From: an uncultured Eubacteriales bacterium
Lineage (GTDB): Bacteria > Bacillota > Clostridia > Christensenellales > Borkfalkiaceae
NCBI GenBank assembly: GCA_905209085.1
Contig: CAJLRM010000005.1
Location: 206,623-270,622, forward strand
Length of the DNA stretch: 64,000 nucleotides
Reading direction: 5' to 3'
Below the pieces are notes generated by a model. It worked only from the letters and a program-made list of their open reading frames with translations. It was not told the DNA's origin and ran no database searches. Made by a program: the position numbers and the translations under genes. How positions within the stretch are numbered: the first letter of the stretch is position 1; each line of letters opens with the position of its first letter. This document shows, piece by piece, positions 1-8,780 of the stretch.

Positions 1-630
1 AGGTTCGTCGCGGGGAAGAAACAGCGAAGAATGGGATAACACCGTCACCTTTGTGCCGAAAAGCGCGTAAAAAGAAGCAAATTCCAGCCCGATATATCCT
101 CCGCCCACGATCACCAGCCGCTCGGGCAAAACCGCTTCGTCGAGCATGGTTTCGCTGGTGTAAACGCCTTTCCCATCCGCGCCCGCAATCGCGGGAATTA
201 CCGCCCTGGAACCCGTGTCCAAAAACACCTGTATTCCGCGGACGCGAACGACCTCTTCAAGACACTGCACTTCCAGCTCCCGCGGAGCGATAAATCGCGC
301 CGTACCCGTGATGACATCCACCGTCGCCAGATCCGCCAACTTATGATAATTCGCGCCGCGCATACCCGCCGTGAGCGCGTTTTTATCCTCTATCGCCTTT
401 CGATAAAAGGCTCTGCGTTCGTCGAAACCCGAAAAATTCCTGCGCGAAGCGTCCCGCGCGCGTTCCACAAGAAACTTGGTGGGCACACAGCCCACATTCG
501 GGCAGGTGCCTCCGTACATTTTAGGCGATTTTTCTATGATCGCCACGCTCTTCCCCTGTTTCCCCAAATCGTAAGCGAGCGTTTTGCCCCCTTTTCCGAA
601 ACCGATAATCACCGCATCGTACTGTTTCAT
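1..630 (-). CDS. RclA-like FAD/NAD(P)H disulfide oxidoreductase, partial
   Basis: Runs off the left edge; about 210 N-terminal residues are present. The start is an ATG at 630 with GGAGGAGAAAGAAA directly upstream. The N-terminus has an FAD-binding Rossmann motif (VIIGFGKGGKTLAYDLGKQG), then the redox-active site GGTCPNVGCVPTK with a CxxxxC pair, and later a second dinucleotide motif (VIVGGGYIGLEFA). This arrangement is that of the pyridine nucleotide-disulfide oxidoreductase family, closest in wording to E. coli RclA, a cytoplasmic Cu(II)/reactive-chlorine stress reductase. It overlaps the upstream Rrf2 regulator by four bases (ATGA), so the two are translationally coupled. The substrate is inferred, not shown; mercuric reductase or dihydrolipoamide dehydrogenase-like roles are alternatives. 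Confidence 0.85.
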   Translation of the reverse strand, partial: MKQYDAVIIGFGKGGKTLAYDLGKQGKSVAIIEKSPKMYGGTCPNVGCVPTKFLVERARDASRRNFSGFDERRAFYRKAIEDKNALTAGMRGANYHKLADLATVDVITGTARFIAPRELEVQCLEEVVRVRGIQVFLDTGSRAVIPAIAGADGKGVYTSETMLDEAVLPERLVIVGGGYIGLEFASFYALFGTKVTVLSHSSLFLPRDEP

Positions 631-1049
631 TTTCTTTCTCCTCCAAAAATTTTTTTGTCCATATCCGCAATCGTAAGCTGTGCGAGCGTTTCTCCGCACA
701 CGCGATTCAGCCGTCCGTATACCTCGTCCATCGCCGCCGCCATTCCCGAAGCGATCAGACACTTCATATCCGCATCCCCCGATCGCCACGCGGGCTCTAT
801 CAGGCGTATGCCCACGGCGTCGAGCACGTCGAGCAGCGTCACCTGCTCCGCTTCCTTCACAAAAAGAAAGCCTCCTTCCGCGCCCTCGCGCGCTTCCACC
901 AGCCCCGCGCGGCGCAGCTGCGCCATCACCTTCCGAATGCGGGCGGGATTCGTGCACACATTCTCCGCAATCGATTCGCTGGACTCCCGCTTCCGTTTAT
1001 GATTGAGATACACGAGCGCGTGTACCGCGATACCGAATTCTCCTTTCAT
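627..1049 (-). CDS. Rrf2 family transcriptional regulator
   Basis: A 140-residue protein with the short winged-helix DNA-binding layout of Rrf2 regulators: a start MKGEFGIAVHALVYL, a helix-turn-helix around residues 25-55 and a wing with EGGF. I chose the ATG at 1049 because it carries AGAGGTGAAGAA upstream and begins exactly where the family begins; an open frame continues upstream to 1289 but runs through the promoter. It has three cysteines, but I cannot say whether it binds an Fe-S cluster. It is co-transcribed with the RclA-like reductase and probably represses this operon through the inverted repeat at 1071-1095, which covers its own -10 box. Confidence 0.88.
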   Translation of the reverse strand: MKGEFGIAVHALVYLNHKRKRESSESIAENVCTNPARIRKVMAQLRRAGLVEAREGAEGGFLFVKEAEQVTLLDVLDAVGIRLIEPAWRSGDADMKCLIASGMAAAMDEVYGRLNRVCGETLAQLTIADMDKKIFGGERK

Positions 1050-1070
1050 TTCTTCACCTCTGTCTTTTCT

Positions 1071-1106
1071 ATCTGTAATTATAAATATTACAGATTGATT
1101 TGTCAA
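1071..1106 (-). promoter_or_regulatory. Promoter with overlapping palindromic Rrf2 operator
   Basis: On the minus strand TTGACA (1101-1106) and TATAAT (1078-1083) are separated by 17 bases. A perfect inverted repeat, ATCTGTAAT (1071-1079) and ATTACAGAT (1087-1095) with a 7-base spacer, covers the -10 box. It drives the rrf2-rclA-like operon. The binding protein is inferred to be the adjacent Rrf2 regulator. Confidence 0.85.
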
Positions 1107-1109
1107 GCG

Positions 1110-1511
1110 TTTTGAATAAGAAAAATATTTTTTATAAAGTCCGAGTAGCGGGATACAAAAAAGAATAGCCTTCCTTCGCCCCAAATCTGCGTAAAAAGAC
1201 CGCGCCTTCCCGTGCGGCGGACCGCGTTCCAACGTCAGGCTTTCAAATCGCGGCGGCGAAGTCGGACTCCAGCGCGCCACTCCCATCAACGTCCCGCCGT
1301 CATCTGCGGGGCTTTATGAGGTCGAATCTCGGGGGGATTTTTGAAATTGCGCAAAAGGAAAGACACGCATCCGATTTCAAAAAGAATTTCCCATCCGTCA
1401 AAGATCGCGTTTTAAAAATTTTAGCGCCGTACTCCTTAGCGGATACGGCGCCGGAAAAAAATATTTTTCATTCGTGCTCGGGGCAGGAGAGAACGCGCGC
1501 AAAACGGAAGT
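1110..1511. other. Gap without a supported gene
   Basis: Between the Rrf2 promoter and the epimerase remnant. It holds the terminator at 1424-1451. Open frames on the plus strand here lack ribosome sites and family features and look spurious. Confidence 0.5.
1412..1451 (-). terminator. Rho-independent terminator
   Basis: GCGCCGTA (1424-1431) and TACGGCGC (1444-1451) form an 8-bp stem with a 12-base loop; on the minus strand it is followed by an A/T tract with TTTTT. It would end the transcript of the 1512-1838 gene. Confidence 0.7.
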
Positions 1512-1838
1512 TTATTCCCCTTTCATCGCCACGACGTTCTCCGTTTTATGATCGAGAATTTCCACGCAGAGCTTCACCGAATCGCCGATTGCAGCATCGA
1601 TATCGTCGGGCTGAACGCCGAGAAAATCGCAGCCCAAAGATTTATCGATAAATTGGTTGCTGCATTGCATTTTCGAAAATTTTGCCATATCCAGTCCGCC
1701 TTCTATCCCCGCTTTTTTCTGTTTTCTTTTCAGCCATTTTGCGACGGCGGAGAACATCCACTCGGGAACGCAGACGATCTTTTTGCGGGGACAGCCAAGA
1801 TATTTATGAAAGACGCTGAGCAGTTCTTTCCATGTCAT
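1512..1838 (-). pseudogene. C-terminal remnant of an NAD-dependent epimerase-like protein
   Basis: A 108-residue protein whose whole length resembles the C-terminal third of NAD(P)-dependent epimerase/dehydratase-like oxidoreductases (GGLDMAKFSKMQCSNQFIDK, then FLGVQPDDIDAAIGDSVKLC). The Rossmann nucleotide-binding N-terminus that such proteins need is absent, and an in-frame stop lies just upstream, so it cannot bind NAD as a normal family member. A weak ribosome site (GAGGTTAAT) precedes the ATG, so it may still be translated. It sits 55 bases downstream of the AraC gene and is followed by a terminator. I favour a truncation remnant; a small stand-alone protein is the alternative. Confidence 0.5.
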
Positions 1839-1893
1839 ATTAACCTCGCTTCTCCGCGTCCCCTTTTCGCCGCTTTGCGCTTATCTCCTATGG

Positions 1894-2841
1894 TCATTCG
1901 GTCAGCGCGTCGGCTTCAAAGGGCTGCGCCACGTACTCCCGCGGCGTCTTGCCGTATCTTTTCTTAAACGTTTTCGAAAAATTGGAATAATCCTCGTACC
2001 CCACCATTTTGCAGATCTCATAACAGGAATACTCGGTGTCTTTCATCAGGCTGCGCGCCTTGGACATCCTCTGATTGATGAGGTACTCCTTCGGGGATAC
2101 GCCGATCTGCTGTTTGAATATCTTAAAGAAATAGCTGCGGTCGAATCCGACGTAATCGGCGACGTCTTTTATGGTGATGGGAAATCCGTAATTTTCATTG
2201 ATATATCGCACCGCCCTGTCGATATAGCTCTCATTTTCCACGACGGGAAGTTCAAAATTTTTATTTTCCCTGAACATCTCGGCAAACAGAACGTAAAGAC
2301 ATCCCAGCATACCCAGCGCGGAGGCTTCGTCCCGGGCGTTATAATCGTTGATCTGCTTAAAGATGGAAAAAATCTTCTCGGGGGAGGAAAAAGACTTTAT
2401 ATAGACGCCGTTTTCGATAAACCCCGATTTAATCAAAAACTCCTTGGCGTTGAGCCCGTTGAACCCTACCCAGCAATAGTGCCAGGGCAGCTCTTCGTCC
2501 GCCGTATACGTCGTATCCGTATCCGGAAGAGTGAGAAACACCTGATTGCGGGAAAGCTTGTAGCTCGTGTGATTGACGGTGAGAGTTCCGCGTCCGTTTT
2601 CGATAAAATGCAGAAGAAAATATCCCCAGCGCGCCGGTCCGTATTTGTAGCCGGGGCTGCAATGCTGCCAGCCGCTTTCATAAATGGACAACTGCGCATT
2701 TTCGATATATTTGTTGTAATGCAGTTCCCAAGGATATCGGACGTCGAAAGGCTTGGTTTCGTCCACAGGCTCCCGATAAGGTTCCTCGTCGCTCCATTCC
2801 GCCATTTTTTTATCTCTCGTCGTATCTGTTGTTTCCGTCAT
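1894..2841 (-). CDS. AraC family transcriptional regulator
   Basis: A 315-residue regulator. Residues ~55-190 form a cupin-like sensor domain (WGYFLLHFIENGRGTL, then a W-H-Y-C-W-V-G-F segment), typical of sugar-sensing AraC proteins. Residues ~205-305 hold two helix-turn-helix motifs, ending in the family signature YSNFSKTFKKRYGKTPREYV. The ATG at 2841 has AAAGGCGGCAGAG upstream; a second in-frame ATG 12 codons later is possible. No sugar gene adjoins it except the epimerase remnant downstream, so the target is unknown. Confidence 0.88.
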   Translation of the reverse strand: MTETTDTTRDKKMAEWSDEEPYREPVDETKPFDVRYPWELHYNKYIENAQLSIYESGWQHCSPGYKYGPARWGYFLLHFIENGRGTLTVNHTSYKLSRNQVFLTLPDTDTTYTADEELPWHYCWVGFNGLNAKEFLIKSGFIENGVYIKSFSSPEKIFSIFKQINDYNARDEASALGMLGCLYVLFAEMFRENKNFELPVVENESYIDRAVRYINENYGFPITIKDVADYVGFDRSYFFKIFKQQIGVSPKEYLINQRMSKARSLMKDTEYSCYEICKMVGYEDYSNFSKTFKKRYGKTPREYVAQPFEADALTE

Positions 2842-3340
2842 CTCTGCCGCCTTTTTAAAGCTTTATTTTTTCCTTGACTTCTATCACAATGCCAAAATAA
2901 GGATACAACATTTTTCCAGGAATTTGAATAGTAGAATGTGTTTTGTTCTTGTAATTTTGTTGTTTGTAACGCTTCCACAAAACATTTTTCTATTTTTTAT
3001 TCCTGTTTTTCCCCGATTTGGGCAGGACTGTGAAAGTATTTCAAGTTCTCTCTTTCAAATACTCCCGATTGCGTCACTGTAAATGTGGGCGATAAACGCC
3101 GCGGCTATGCACTCTTTTTGTCAACGTTTCTTTTAAGAAGTTTCGGCGCGCGTCGAAACAAAACGGCGCACATAAAAAAACGCCCTCTTCGGACGTTTTC
3201 CTATCGCGTCTATAAAAATTTTTTTAAGCGAAAATAGCGATACGGATGCGTTTGGTTAAAAATCGCTTTTCCTATCTGCCGTACAAATAGAAAAACGCCC
3301 GTTTCTATGCCTTTATTTTTGTTTTGGCATACGCAAGCGT
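2842..3340. other. Gap without a gene
   Basis: AT-rich spacer between the divergently placed AraC and SRAP genes. Its only clear structure is a small minus-strand hairpin CGTCC-GAAGA-GGGCG at 3181-3195 followed by seven Ts, a possible terminator of antisense or unannotated transcription. I see no coding signal. Confidence 0.5.
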
Positions 3341-3369
3341 TTGTAAAAATTGCAGAAAAGGTGTATACT
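3341..3369 (+). promoter_or_regulatory. Promoter of the SRAP gene
   Basis: TTGTAA (3341-3346), 17-base spacer, TATACT (3364-3369), followed by GAGAGGTG at 3374-3381 and the ATG at 3390. Confidence 0.7.
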
Positions 3370-3389
3370 GAAAGAGAGGTGATTTAGTT

Positions 3390-3953
3390 ATGTGCGGAAG
3401 ATTCGAATTCAATCTCGGCGATCCCTATATGGAATTCATTTTCAACGACCTTCAAAAAAGATACAATTACGACGGTCTTCATCCGGGCGAAATTTTCCCC
3501 AGCGAGAAAGTTCCCGCTCTGGTGATGAAAAACGGGAATGTGACGACCGAATTGCTCACGTGGGGATATGATAAATTTAACGAAAAGGGCGTCATCATCA
3601 ACGCCCGCAGCGAAACGGTGACGGAAAAGCCGATGTTTCGGCGGGATTTTTTCGAAAGGCGCTGTCTGCTTCCCGCAAGCGGCTTCTATGAATGGTCTTC
3701 CTCCAAGCAAAAATATCTGTTTCATCGCTCCGACGACAAACCCTTATTTCTCGGCGGCTTTTACAAACGGCTTTCCGATAAGAATCCCTGTATTATTCTG
3801 ACGAAGGAAGCCACTCCGCCCGTCAAAGACTTTCACGACCGCATTCCCGTTTTAGTAAACGAAGCGGACATCGAAGCCTGGCTGGGCGATATCGATTTTG
3901 CGTTCGGCTATCTTCAAAAGAACTATTCGTCCCCGCTCGTCTATCGGCAGTAA
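3390..3953 (+). CDS. SRAP (YedK/HMCES) family DNA-protein crosslink protein
   Basis: A 187-residue SOS-response-associated peptidase-like protein. In this family Cys2, exposed once Met1 is removed, forms a thiazolidine crosslink with abasic sites in single-stranded DNA and so shields them. The sequence starts MCGRFEF, giving Cys2, and carries the other expected active-site residues: Asn in NARSE (~71), Glu in GFYEW (~100) and His in FHDRIPV (~148). Length is a little below the usual ~220. It stands alone on the plus strand with its own promoter and ribosome site. I see no SOS (LexA) box immediately upstream. Confidence 0.93.
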   Translation: MCGRFEFNLGDPYMEFIFNDLQKRYNYDGLHPGEIFPSEKVPALVMKNGNVTTELLTWGYDKFNEKGVIINARSETVTEKPMFRRDFFERRCLLPASGFYEWSSSKQKYLFHRSDDKPLFLGGFYKRLSDKNPCIILTKEATPPVKDFHDRIPVLVNEADIEAWLGDIDFAFGYLQKNYSSPLVYRQ

Positions 3954-3970
3954 AATAAAGGAATCGCCTT

Positions 3971-5437
3971 TTACTCTTCCCCGTTCTTTCTCTCGTACTT
4001 ACAAGCTTTCACCGCAGGCTCGGAAAGGATATTGCCGTAAATGTCGAAACGGGAGCCGTGACAGGGGCAATCCCACGTATTCGTATTGCCGTTCCAAGCC
4101 AATTCGCAGTGCATATGCGGGCACATACACCCGATGACGTGCAGATTTCCCTCTAAATCCCGATAGACGGCGCGCCTTTTGCCGTTGTAAAAGACGATCA
4201 TGCCGCTGCCGGCAGGCACGTCGGCGGCAGTTTTAAAAGAAACGCCGAAATAGCCGAGAATAAGTCCCTTTGCGTTAGTCATCGCATTCGACGTAAAATC
4301 CCCGAACGATTTTTTAATATGCCTTTGCGGAGAAAAAATTTCCGCATAGGCGTTTTTTCTTTTCAAAAGGGCATCCGTCAATACGGACGCACAGACCATG
4401 GCATTGGTCATACCCCATTTATTGAACCCCGTCACCACGTATACGTCGGCGGTATTTTTCGAGTATCTCCCCGCCATAGGCATCCCGTCGAAGGTCATGA
4501 CGTCCTCGGCACACCAGCAATGCGTGACGGCGTTCGCCCCGAAAAGACTTTTCGCGCGCTCTTTCAGTCTATCGAAATGCCGTTCGCTTTCTATCCTTCC
4601 CGTCCTATGGTCCCCGCCGCCGAAAAGCGTGCCTTCCGCATACGGACGCACGGAGAGTCCGTCTTCCCGCTCGTTGAGATACATATTTTCCGTACATTTT
4701 TCCCGAACGGCGACGGTGTAGGACATGGATTGCCTAAGCTTCATGAAATAGCCGCCGCGCGAATTCACGATGGGATAGTGCGTCGCTATAATTATTTTAT
4801 CCGCCCGCACCGTCGCCCTGTCCGTTTGAATGAGTTTGCGCTTCGTATCCACCTTTACGGCGCGGGTGGATTCGTATATTTCAAAGCCGACGGGCAGCGC
4901 GCTCAAAAATTTCAGCGGATCAAACAAATACTCCCCCTTCATTTTCAACGCGCACACGCCCCGAAAGGGCGGGAGTTCGTATACCATTTCACATTCCGCT
5001 CCGATTCCGCGCAAGACCTCGAATGTATTTTCGAGATTAGAACCGCCGTCCTCGGAAAAGACGTAACTGTCCGTTTCCATCCAGTCGCACTCGATATGAT
5101 GCCGTTCCACGAGTTCCGCATATTCCCGCTTTCCCTCTTCCTGCGCGCAGTAGTACAGCTTTGCGGCGCGCTGTCCGTAACGAGCGGAAAGCTCGGCGTA
5201 AACGCTGCCCTGGTTAGCGGAAATTTTTGCCGTCGTGCGCCCCGTCGTTCCCGAAAACAATCTGTCCGCTTCCAAAAGCGTCACTTTCCGCCCCGCCTCC
5301 GCCAGTTTGAAAGCCGTGAGATAGCCGGCAATGCCGCCGCCGATTACGGCGATGTCGCAGTCGATATCTTTTTCCAGCCCCGGATATTTTTTTGTTTCAC
5401 CCTGCCAAACCGATTCCAATTTCAATTTCTTTTCCAC
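3971..5437 (-). CDS. FAD-dependent oxidoreductase with C-terminal Rieske [2Fe-2S] domain
   Basis: A 488-residue two-domain protein. Residues ~25-390 are a DAO-type FAD domain opening with the dinucleotide motif AVIGGGIAGYLTAFKLAEAG. Residues ~400-485 are a Rieske ferredoxin domain with both cluster motifs, CPHMHC and CPCHGSRF, supplying two Cys and two His. This fusion is common in Firmicutes (YhfW-like) and its physiological substrate is not known. The open frame starts with GTG at 5437, but AAGGTGG overlaps that codon; the TTG at 5425 has better spacing to this site, so the true start may be four codons later. It converges on the SRAP gene with only 17 bases between them. Confidence 0.9.
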   Translation of the reverse strand: MEKKLKLESVWQGETKKYPGLEKDIDCDIAVIGGGIAGYLTAFKLAEAGRKVTLLEADRLFSGTTGRTTAKISANQGSVYAELSARYGQRAAKLYYCAQEEGKREYAELVERHHIECDWMETDSYVFSEDGGSNLENTFEVLRGIGAECEMVYELPPFRGVCALKMKGEYLFDPLKFLSALPVGFEIYESTRAVKVDTKRKLIQTDRATVRADKIIIATHYPIVNSRGGYFMKLRQSMSYTVAVREKCTENMYLNEREDGLSVRPYAEGTLFGGGDHRTGRIESERHFDRLKERAKSLFGANAVTHCWCAEDVMTFDGMPMAGRYSKNTADVYVVTGFNKWGMTNAMVCASVLTDALLKRKNAYAEIFSPQRHIKKSFGDFTSNAMTNAKGLILGYFGVSFKTAADVPAGSGMIVFYNGKRRAVYRDLEGNLHVIGCMCPHMHCELAWNGNTNTWDCPCHGSRFDIYGNILSEPAVKACKYERKNGEE

Positions 5438-5744
5438 CTTATGCTTTTAGTTTACCCTTTGAATCCGTTTGCCATACCAGGAGTTTTCTCTTCGGCTCTT
5501 CTCAAAATTTCGTATTCCGCGGCAGAAAAATTTTTGCGACCCTTCGATACGTTTTCTTCCTTTGCCCAAACGAAAAAAAACGACCGTCGTAAAACGACCG
5601 TCGTTTCTATTTGCGAATTCATGGAAACTATTTTAAATCCTTTTAAGTGCAAAGCAACAATCCCGTATAGGGAGGAAGACGCTCCTTGCGCAAAAAAAAT
5701 ATTGTATTACAGAGCGAAACGGATTTGCCGCGGTTCGTCCCGCG
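5438..5744. other. Gap holding a terminator
   Basis: Spacer between the FAD/Rieske gene and the serine operon. Apart from the terminator at 5573-5604, I see nothing in it. Confidence 0.5.
5573..5604 (-). terminator. Terminator of the serC-serA operon
   Basis: Two copies of the 11-base near-palindrome ACGACCGTCGT (5580-5590 and 5594-5604) can pair internally or with each other. On the minus strand they are followed by eight Ts. It lies downstream of the 5745-6527 gene. Confidence 0.75.
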
Positions 5745-6527
5745 TCACAATTTTTTGAAGTACGCGAGAGAGTTTTCCAGATCGGCGGTGCATTTGAGTT
5801 CGAGCAAACAGTCCGCGCCGATTCTTTCCGCGACGCGTTTATAATACGCGACGTCCACCTTTCCGTCGCCCAGATTGACGTGATCCTTTTTCATGCTCTT
5901 TTCCGATTTGACGTCGTGGATATGGAACTCCTTGACGCCGCGAAAGTCCGTTTTTTGAAAAATTTTTCGCGGCAGATTGCCGCAGACTTCGTCGTGACCG
6001 ATATCGAAAGTGAAAGAGAAGCCCTCGTGTTGCAAAGCGGCATACGTCTTTTCCATATAGGGGACGGTTTTGGAGTTTTCGAGCGCCAAAGCCACCTTAT
6101 TTTCGCGGCAGAGCCGCTCCACGCGGGAGAGCGTTCTCTTCAAACGCGCGATATATTCGTCGAACTCTTTTTCGTACACGTAATTTTTCACGCCGCTGAT
6201 CGTGACGACGGGACCTTCGATCAGATGCACCACGAGCGTTTTCAGTCCTTCTGCCGCCGCGGGCAGCAGATACCTTTCCAAGAGAATTAAATAGCTTTCC
6301 GCGACTTCGTCATAAGTGCCGAAATCCGCTTCGTCGAAAAAATGCAGCGTAATTCCCAAGCCGTATTTCTTGATCAGAGAGCCTAAAAGCCCCTTTTCGA
6401 GAAGCGCTTTGCGGCAATAGGAAAAATTCAGATTGAGTTCCACAAAATCGAATCCGCCGCGCGAAGCAAAAGCGAAATTATCGAGAAGCGAATCGAAAGA
6501 ATACAGAATAGGCATTCCGATTTTCAT
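5745..6527 (-). CDS. Sugar phosphate isomerase/epimerase-like TIM barrel protein
   Basis: A 260-residue protein of the AP endonuclease 2/xylose isomerase-like TIM-barrel superfamily: an N-terminal strand MKIGMPILYSFDSLLDNFAF, a conserved GGFDFVELNLNF segment, then strands ending in LVVHLIEG, ALENSK, FTFDIGHDEVCG and EFHIHDVKSEK, where Glu, Asp and His residues normally bind the metal. It starts within the last codons of serA (ATGA overlap), so it belongs to the serC-serA operon. Nothing in the sequence fixes its substrate; a link to serine or glycolytic metabolism is only suggested by position. Confidence 0.8.
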   Translation of the reverse strand: MKIGMPILYSFDSLLDNFAFASRGGFDFVELNLNFSYCRKALLEKGLLGSLIKKYGLGITLHFFDEADFGTYDEVAESYLILLERYLLPAAAEGLKTLVVHLIEGPVVTISGVKNYVYEKEFDEYIARLKRTLSRVERLCRENKVALALENSKTVPYMEKTYAALQHEGFSFTFDIGHDEVCGNLPRKIFQKTDFRGVKEFHIHDVKSEKSMKKDHVNLGDGKVDVAYYKRVAERIGADCLLELKCTADLENSLAYFKKL

Positions 6528-7678
6528 TTGATGATTCTGACCCTGTAAACGTTTTCAATCGCGGAGAGTTCCGCGGCGATCCCCGCGGGATCCGCTTCCG
6601 CGTCGATGACGGTATAGGCGCAGTTCCCCTTGCTCCTATTCGCCATATTGACGATATTGATCCCCTTTTTTCCCAAAAGCGCGGTAAACTGCCCGATCAT
6701 ATTGGGAACGTTTTTATGCAGAACGGCGATACGGTATCCGCCCGCGATGCTCCCCGCGTCGAGTGCGGGAAAGTTGACCGAATTTTTGATGCTGCCCGTC
6801 GCGGCGTAATCTTTGAGCTGCCCTACCGCCATTACGGCGCAGTTGTCCTCGCTTTCCGAAGTCGACGCCCCCAAATGCGGCACCGCGATCGCGCCCGGCA
6901 TATTCCGTACCTTTTCGTTGGGGAAATCCGTCACATAGCGGTGCACCTTCCCGCTCGCGATCGCGGCGCACATATCCTCGTCGTTGACGAGAAGATCCCG
7001 GGAAAAGTTGATGATATTCACCCCGTCCTTCATTTTGGCGAAAGCGTCCGCGTTAAAAAGGTATTTCGTGCTTTCCAGCAGGGGAACGTGAACGGTGATG
7101 TAGTCGCATTCGGCAAACATCTCGTCCAGCGTTTTCACCGTGATGATATTGTTTTTGAGGGCAAGAGCGTGTTCTATGGAAAGATTGACGTCGTAGCCGT
7201 ACACCGTCATGCCGAGGGATATGGCGCTGTTGGCGACGAGAACGCCGATGGCGCCCAAGCCGATCACCCCCAGCTTTTTCCCCGCGATCTCTTTGCCCGC
7301 AAACGCCTTCTTGCCCTTTTCCACCGCCTTTCCCACATCGCCTTCGATCGTCCTGACCCAATTCACGCCGTCGATGACGTCGCGGCTGGAAAGCAGCAGG
7401 GCGGCGATGACCAGTTCCTTCACCCCGTTTGCGTTCGCTCCGGGCGTATTGAACACGACGATCCCCTTTTGCGCGAATTTGTCCACGGGAATATTGTTTA
7501 CTCCCGCGCCTGCACGCGCCACGGCGAAAAGATTTTCCCCCGCGTCTATCTCGTGCAAAGACGAACTTCTCACCAAAGCGACGTCCGCCTCCGCGATATC
7601 GTCCGTAAAAACATACCCGTTTCCGAGCTTATCGAGTCCGCACTTCGCTATCTTATCAAAACATTTTACTTTATACAT
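6524..7678 (-). CDS. serA: D-3-phosphoglycerate dehydrogenase
   Basis: A 384-residue enzyme oxidising 3-phosphoglycerate to 3-phosphohydroxypyruvate, the first step of serine synthesis. The catalytic/substrate domain carries ARAGAGVNNIPVDKFAQKGI near residue 75; the NAD-binding Rossmann motif is GVIGLGAIGVLVANSAISLG near 150; the Arg and His regions include INFSRDLLVND and AVPHLGASTSESEDN. Residues ~310-384 are a C-terminal ACT domain, the usual site of serine feedback. The ATG at 7678 overlaps the end of serC by eight bases and has GGAAGCAAAGAG upstream. Confidence 0.95.
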   Translation of the reverse strand: MYKVKCFDKIAKCGLDKLGNGYVFTDDIAEADVALVRSSSLHEIDAGENLFAVARAGAGVNNIPVDKFAQKGIVVFNTPGANANGVKELVIAALLLSSRDVIDGVNWVRTIEGDVGKAVEKGKKAFAGKEIAGKKLGVIGLGAIGVLVANSAISLGMTVYGYDVNLSIEHALALKNNIITVKTLDEMFAECDYITVHVPLLESTKYLFNADAFAKMKDGVNIINFSRDLLVNDEDMCAAIASGKVHRYVTDFPNEKVRNMPGAIAVPHLGASTSESEDNCAVMAVGQLKDYAATGSIKNSVNFPALDAGSIAGGYRIAVLHKNVPNMIGQFTALLGKKGINIVNMANRSKGNCAYTVIDAEADPAGIAAELSAIENVYRVRIIK

Positions 7679-8768
7679 CTCTTTGCTTCCCGTGTTCCTT
7701 TTCGAATTTTTCCATGAAGCGCACTAATTTTTCAACGCCCTCTTTGGGCATCGCGTTGTAGATACTGGCGCGCATACCGCCCACCGTTCTGTGCCCTTTG
7801 AGATTGAGGAGTCCCTCTTCTTTCGCCTCCGCGACGAACTGCGCGTCGAGCTGTTCGCTGCCCGTGACGAAAGGTACGTTCATCAACGAACGATCGCGCT
7901 TTGCGACGGTGGGCGTAAACAACCTGCTCGCATCGAGATACTCGTAAAAAATTTTTGCCTTTTCCTCGTTCACCTGCTTCATCGCGGCAAGTCCGCCGCG
8001 GGAACGGATCCATTTGAACACTTTTCCGCAAATGTAAATGCCGTAACAGGGCGGCGTATTGAACATACTGTTTTCCTTGGCGTGAACGGAGTATTTCAGC
8101 ATAGTGGGAGTACCCGGCAGCGCGTCCTCCCGAATAAGATCCTCTCGCGCGATCACGACCACCGTACCCGCCGGTCCGATATTTTTCTGCGCGCCCGCAA
8201 AGAGTAAGCCGTATTTTTTCACGTCAAAGGGTTCGGACAAAAAGCACGAGGACATATCCGCCACCAAAGGCTTGCCCTTGGTATCGGGCAGCGCATGAAA
8301 TTTCGTGCCGTAAATCGTGTTGTTTTCACAGATATATACATAGTCCGCACGAGAAGAAACGGGCAGGTCGGAGCAATCGGGGATATAGGAGAAGGTTTTG
8401 TCCTCGGAGGAGGCGAGAATATTCACCTTGCCGAAAATCCCGGCTTCCTTAGCCGCTTTTTTCGCCCACACGCCCGTGAGTATGTAATCCGCTTCCCTGT
8501 TTTTCATCAGATTCATCGGCACCATCGCAAACTGCGTGTTTCCGCCGCCCTGCAAAAACAGAACTTTATACTCCTTGGGAATATCCGCAAGAGAGCGAAG
8601 TTCTGCTTCCGCTTCCGCGATGATTTTTCCGAAATCCTTGCCTCTGTGACTCATTTCCATCACGGACATTCCCGTGCCGCGATAGTCGAGCATTTCCTCC
8701 TGCGCCTCTTTGAGCACCTCCAAAGGCAGTTGCGCCGGTCCGGCTGAAAAATTATAAATTCTGTTCAT
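7671..8768 (-). CDS. serC: Phosphoserine aminotransferase
   Basis: A 365-residue PLP enzyme converting 3-phosphohydroxypyruvate and glutamate to phosphoserine. It begins MNRIYNFSAGPAQLPLEVLK, the standard SerC start, and shows the PLP-lysine region FAGAQKNIGPAG around residue 195 and VGGMRASIYNAMP near the end. The frame is open upstream to 8858, but the ATG at 8768 has GAGGGTGGCT upstream and matches the family's N-terminus. It is the first gene of the operon, with a near-consensus promoter and an inverted repeat between promoter and start. No phosphoserine phosphatase (serB) is seen nearby. Confidence 0.96.
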   Translation of the reverse strand: MNRIYNFSAGPAQLPLEVLKEAQEEMLDYRGTGMSVMEMSHRGKDFGKIIAEAEAELRSLADIPKEYKVLFLQGGGNTQFAMVPMNLMKNREADYILTGVWAKKAAKEAGIFGKVNILASSEDKTFSYIPDCSDLPVSSRADYVYICENNTIYGTKFHALPDTKGKPLVADMSSCFLSEPFDVKKYGLLFAGAQKNIGPAGTVVVIAREDLIREDALPGTPTMLKYSVHAKENSMFNTPPCYGIYICGKVFKWIRSRGGLAAMKQVNEEKAKIFYEYLDASRLFTPTVAKRDRSLMNVPFVTGSEQLDAQFVAEAKEEGLLNLKGHRTVGGMRASIYNAMPKEGVEKLVRFMEKFEKEHGKQRDV

Positions 8769-8780
8769 AGCCACCCTCAT

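Noticed and set aside
343..1006. Long plus-strand open frames opposite the RclA-like and Rrf2 genes
   Set aside because: Arg/Pro/Ser-rich translations antisense to well-supported genes, with no ribosome site; typical shadows of G+C-rich codons.
2945..2985. Possible catabolite (cre) operator near TGTAACGCTTCCAC
   Set aside because: Spacing is one base short of the cre consensus and no sugar operon begins there.
5452..5652. 66-codon minus-strand frame between the FAD/Rieske gene and the serine operon
   Set aside because: It reads through the operon terminator and has no ribosome site.
4319..5758. 479-codon plus-strand open frame opposite the FAD/Rieske gene
   Set aside because: Antisense to a gene with clear FAD and Rieske motifs; the translation has no family features.
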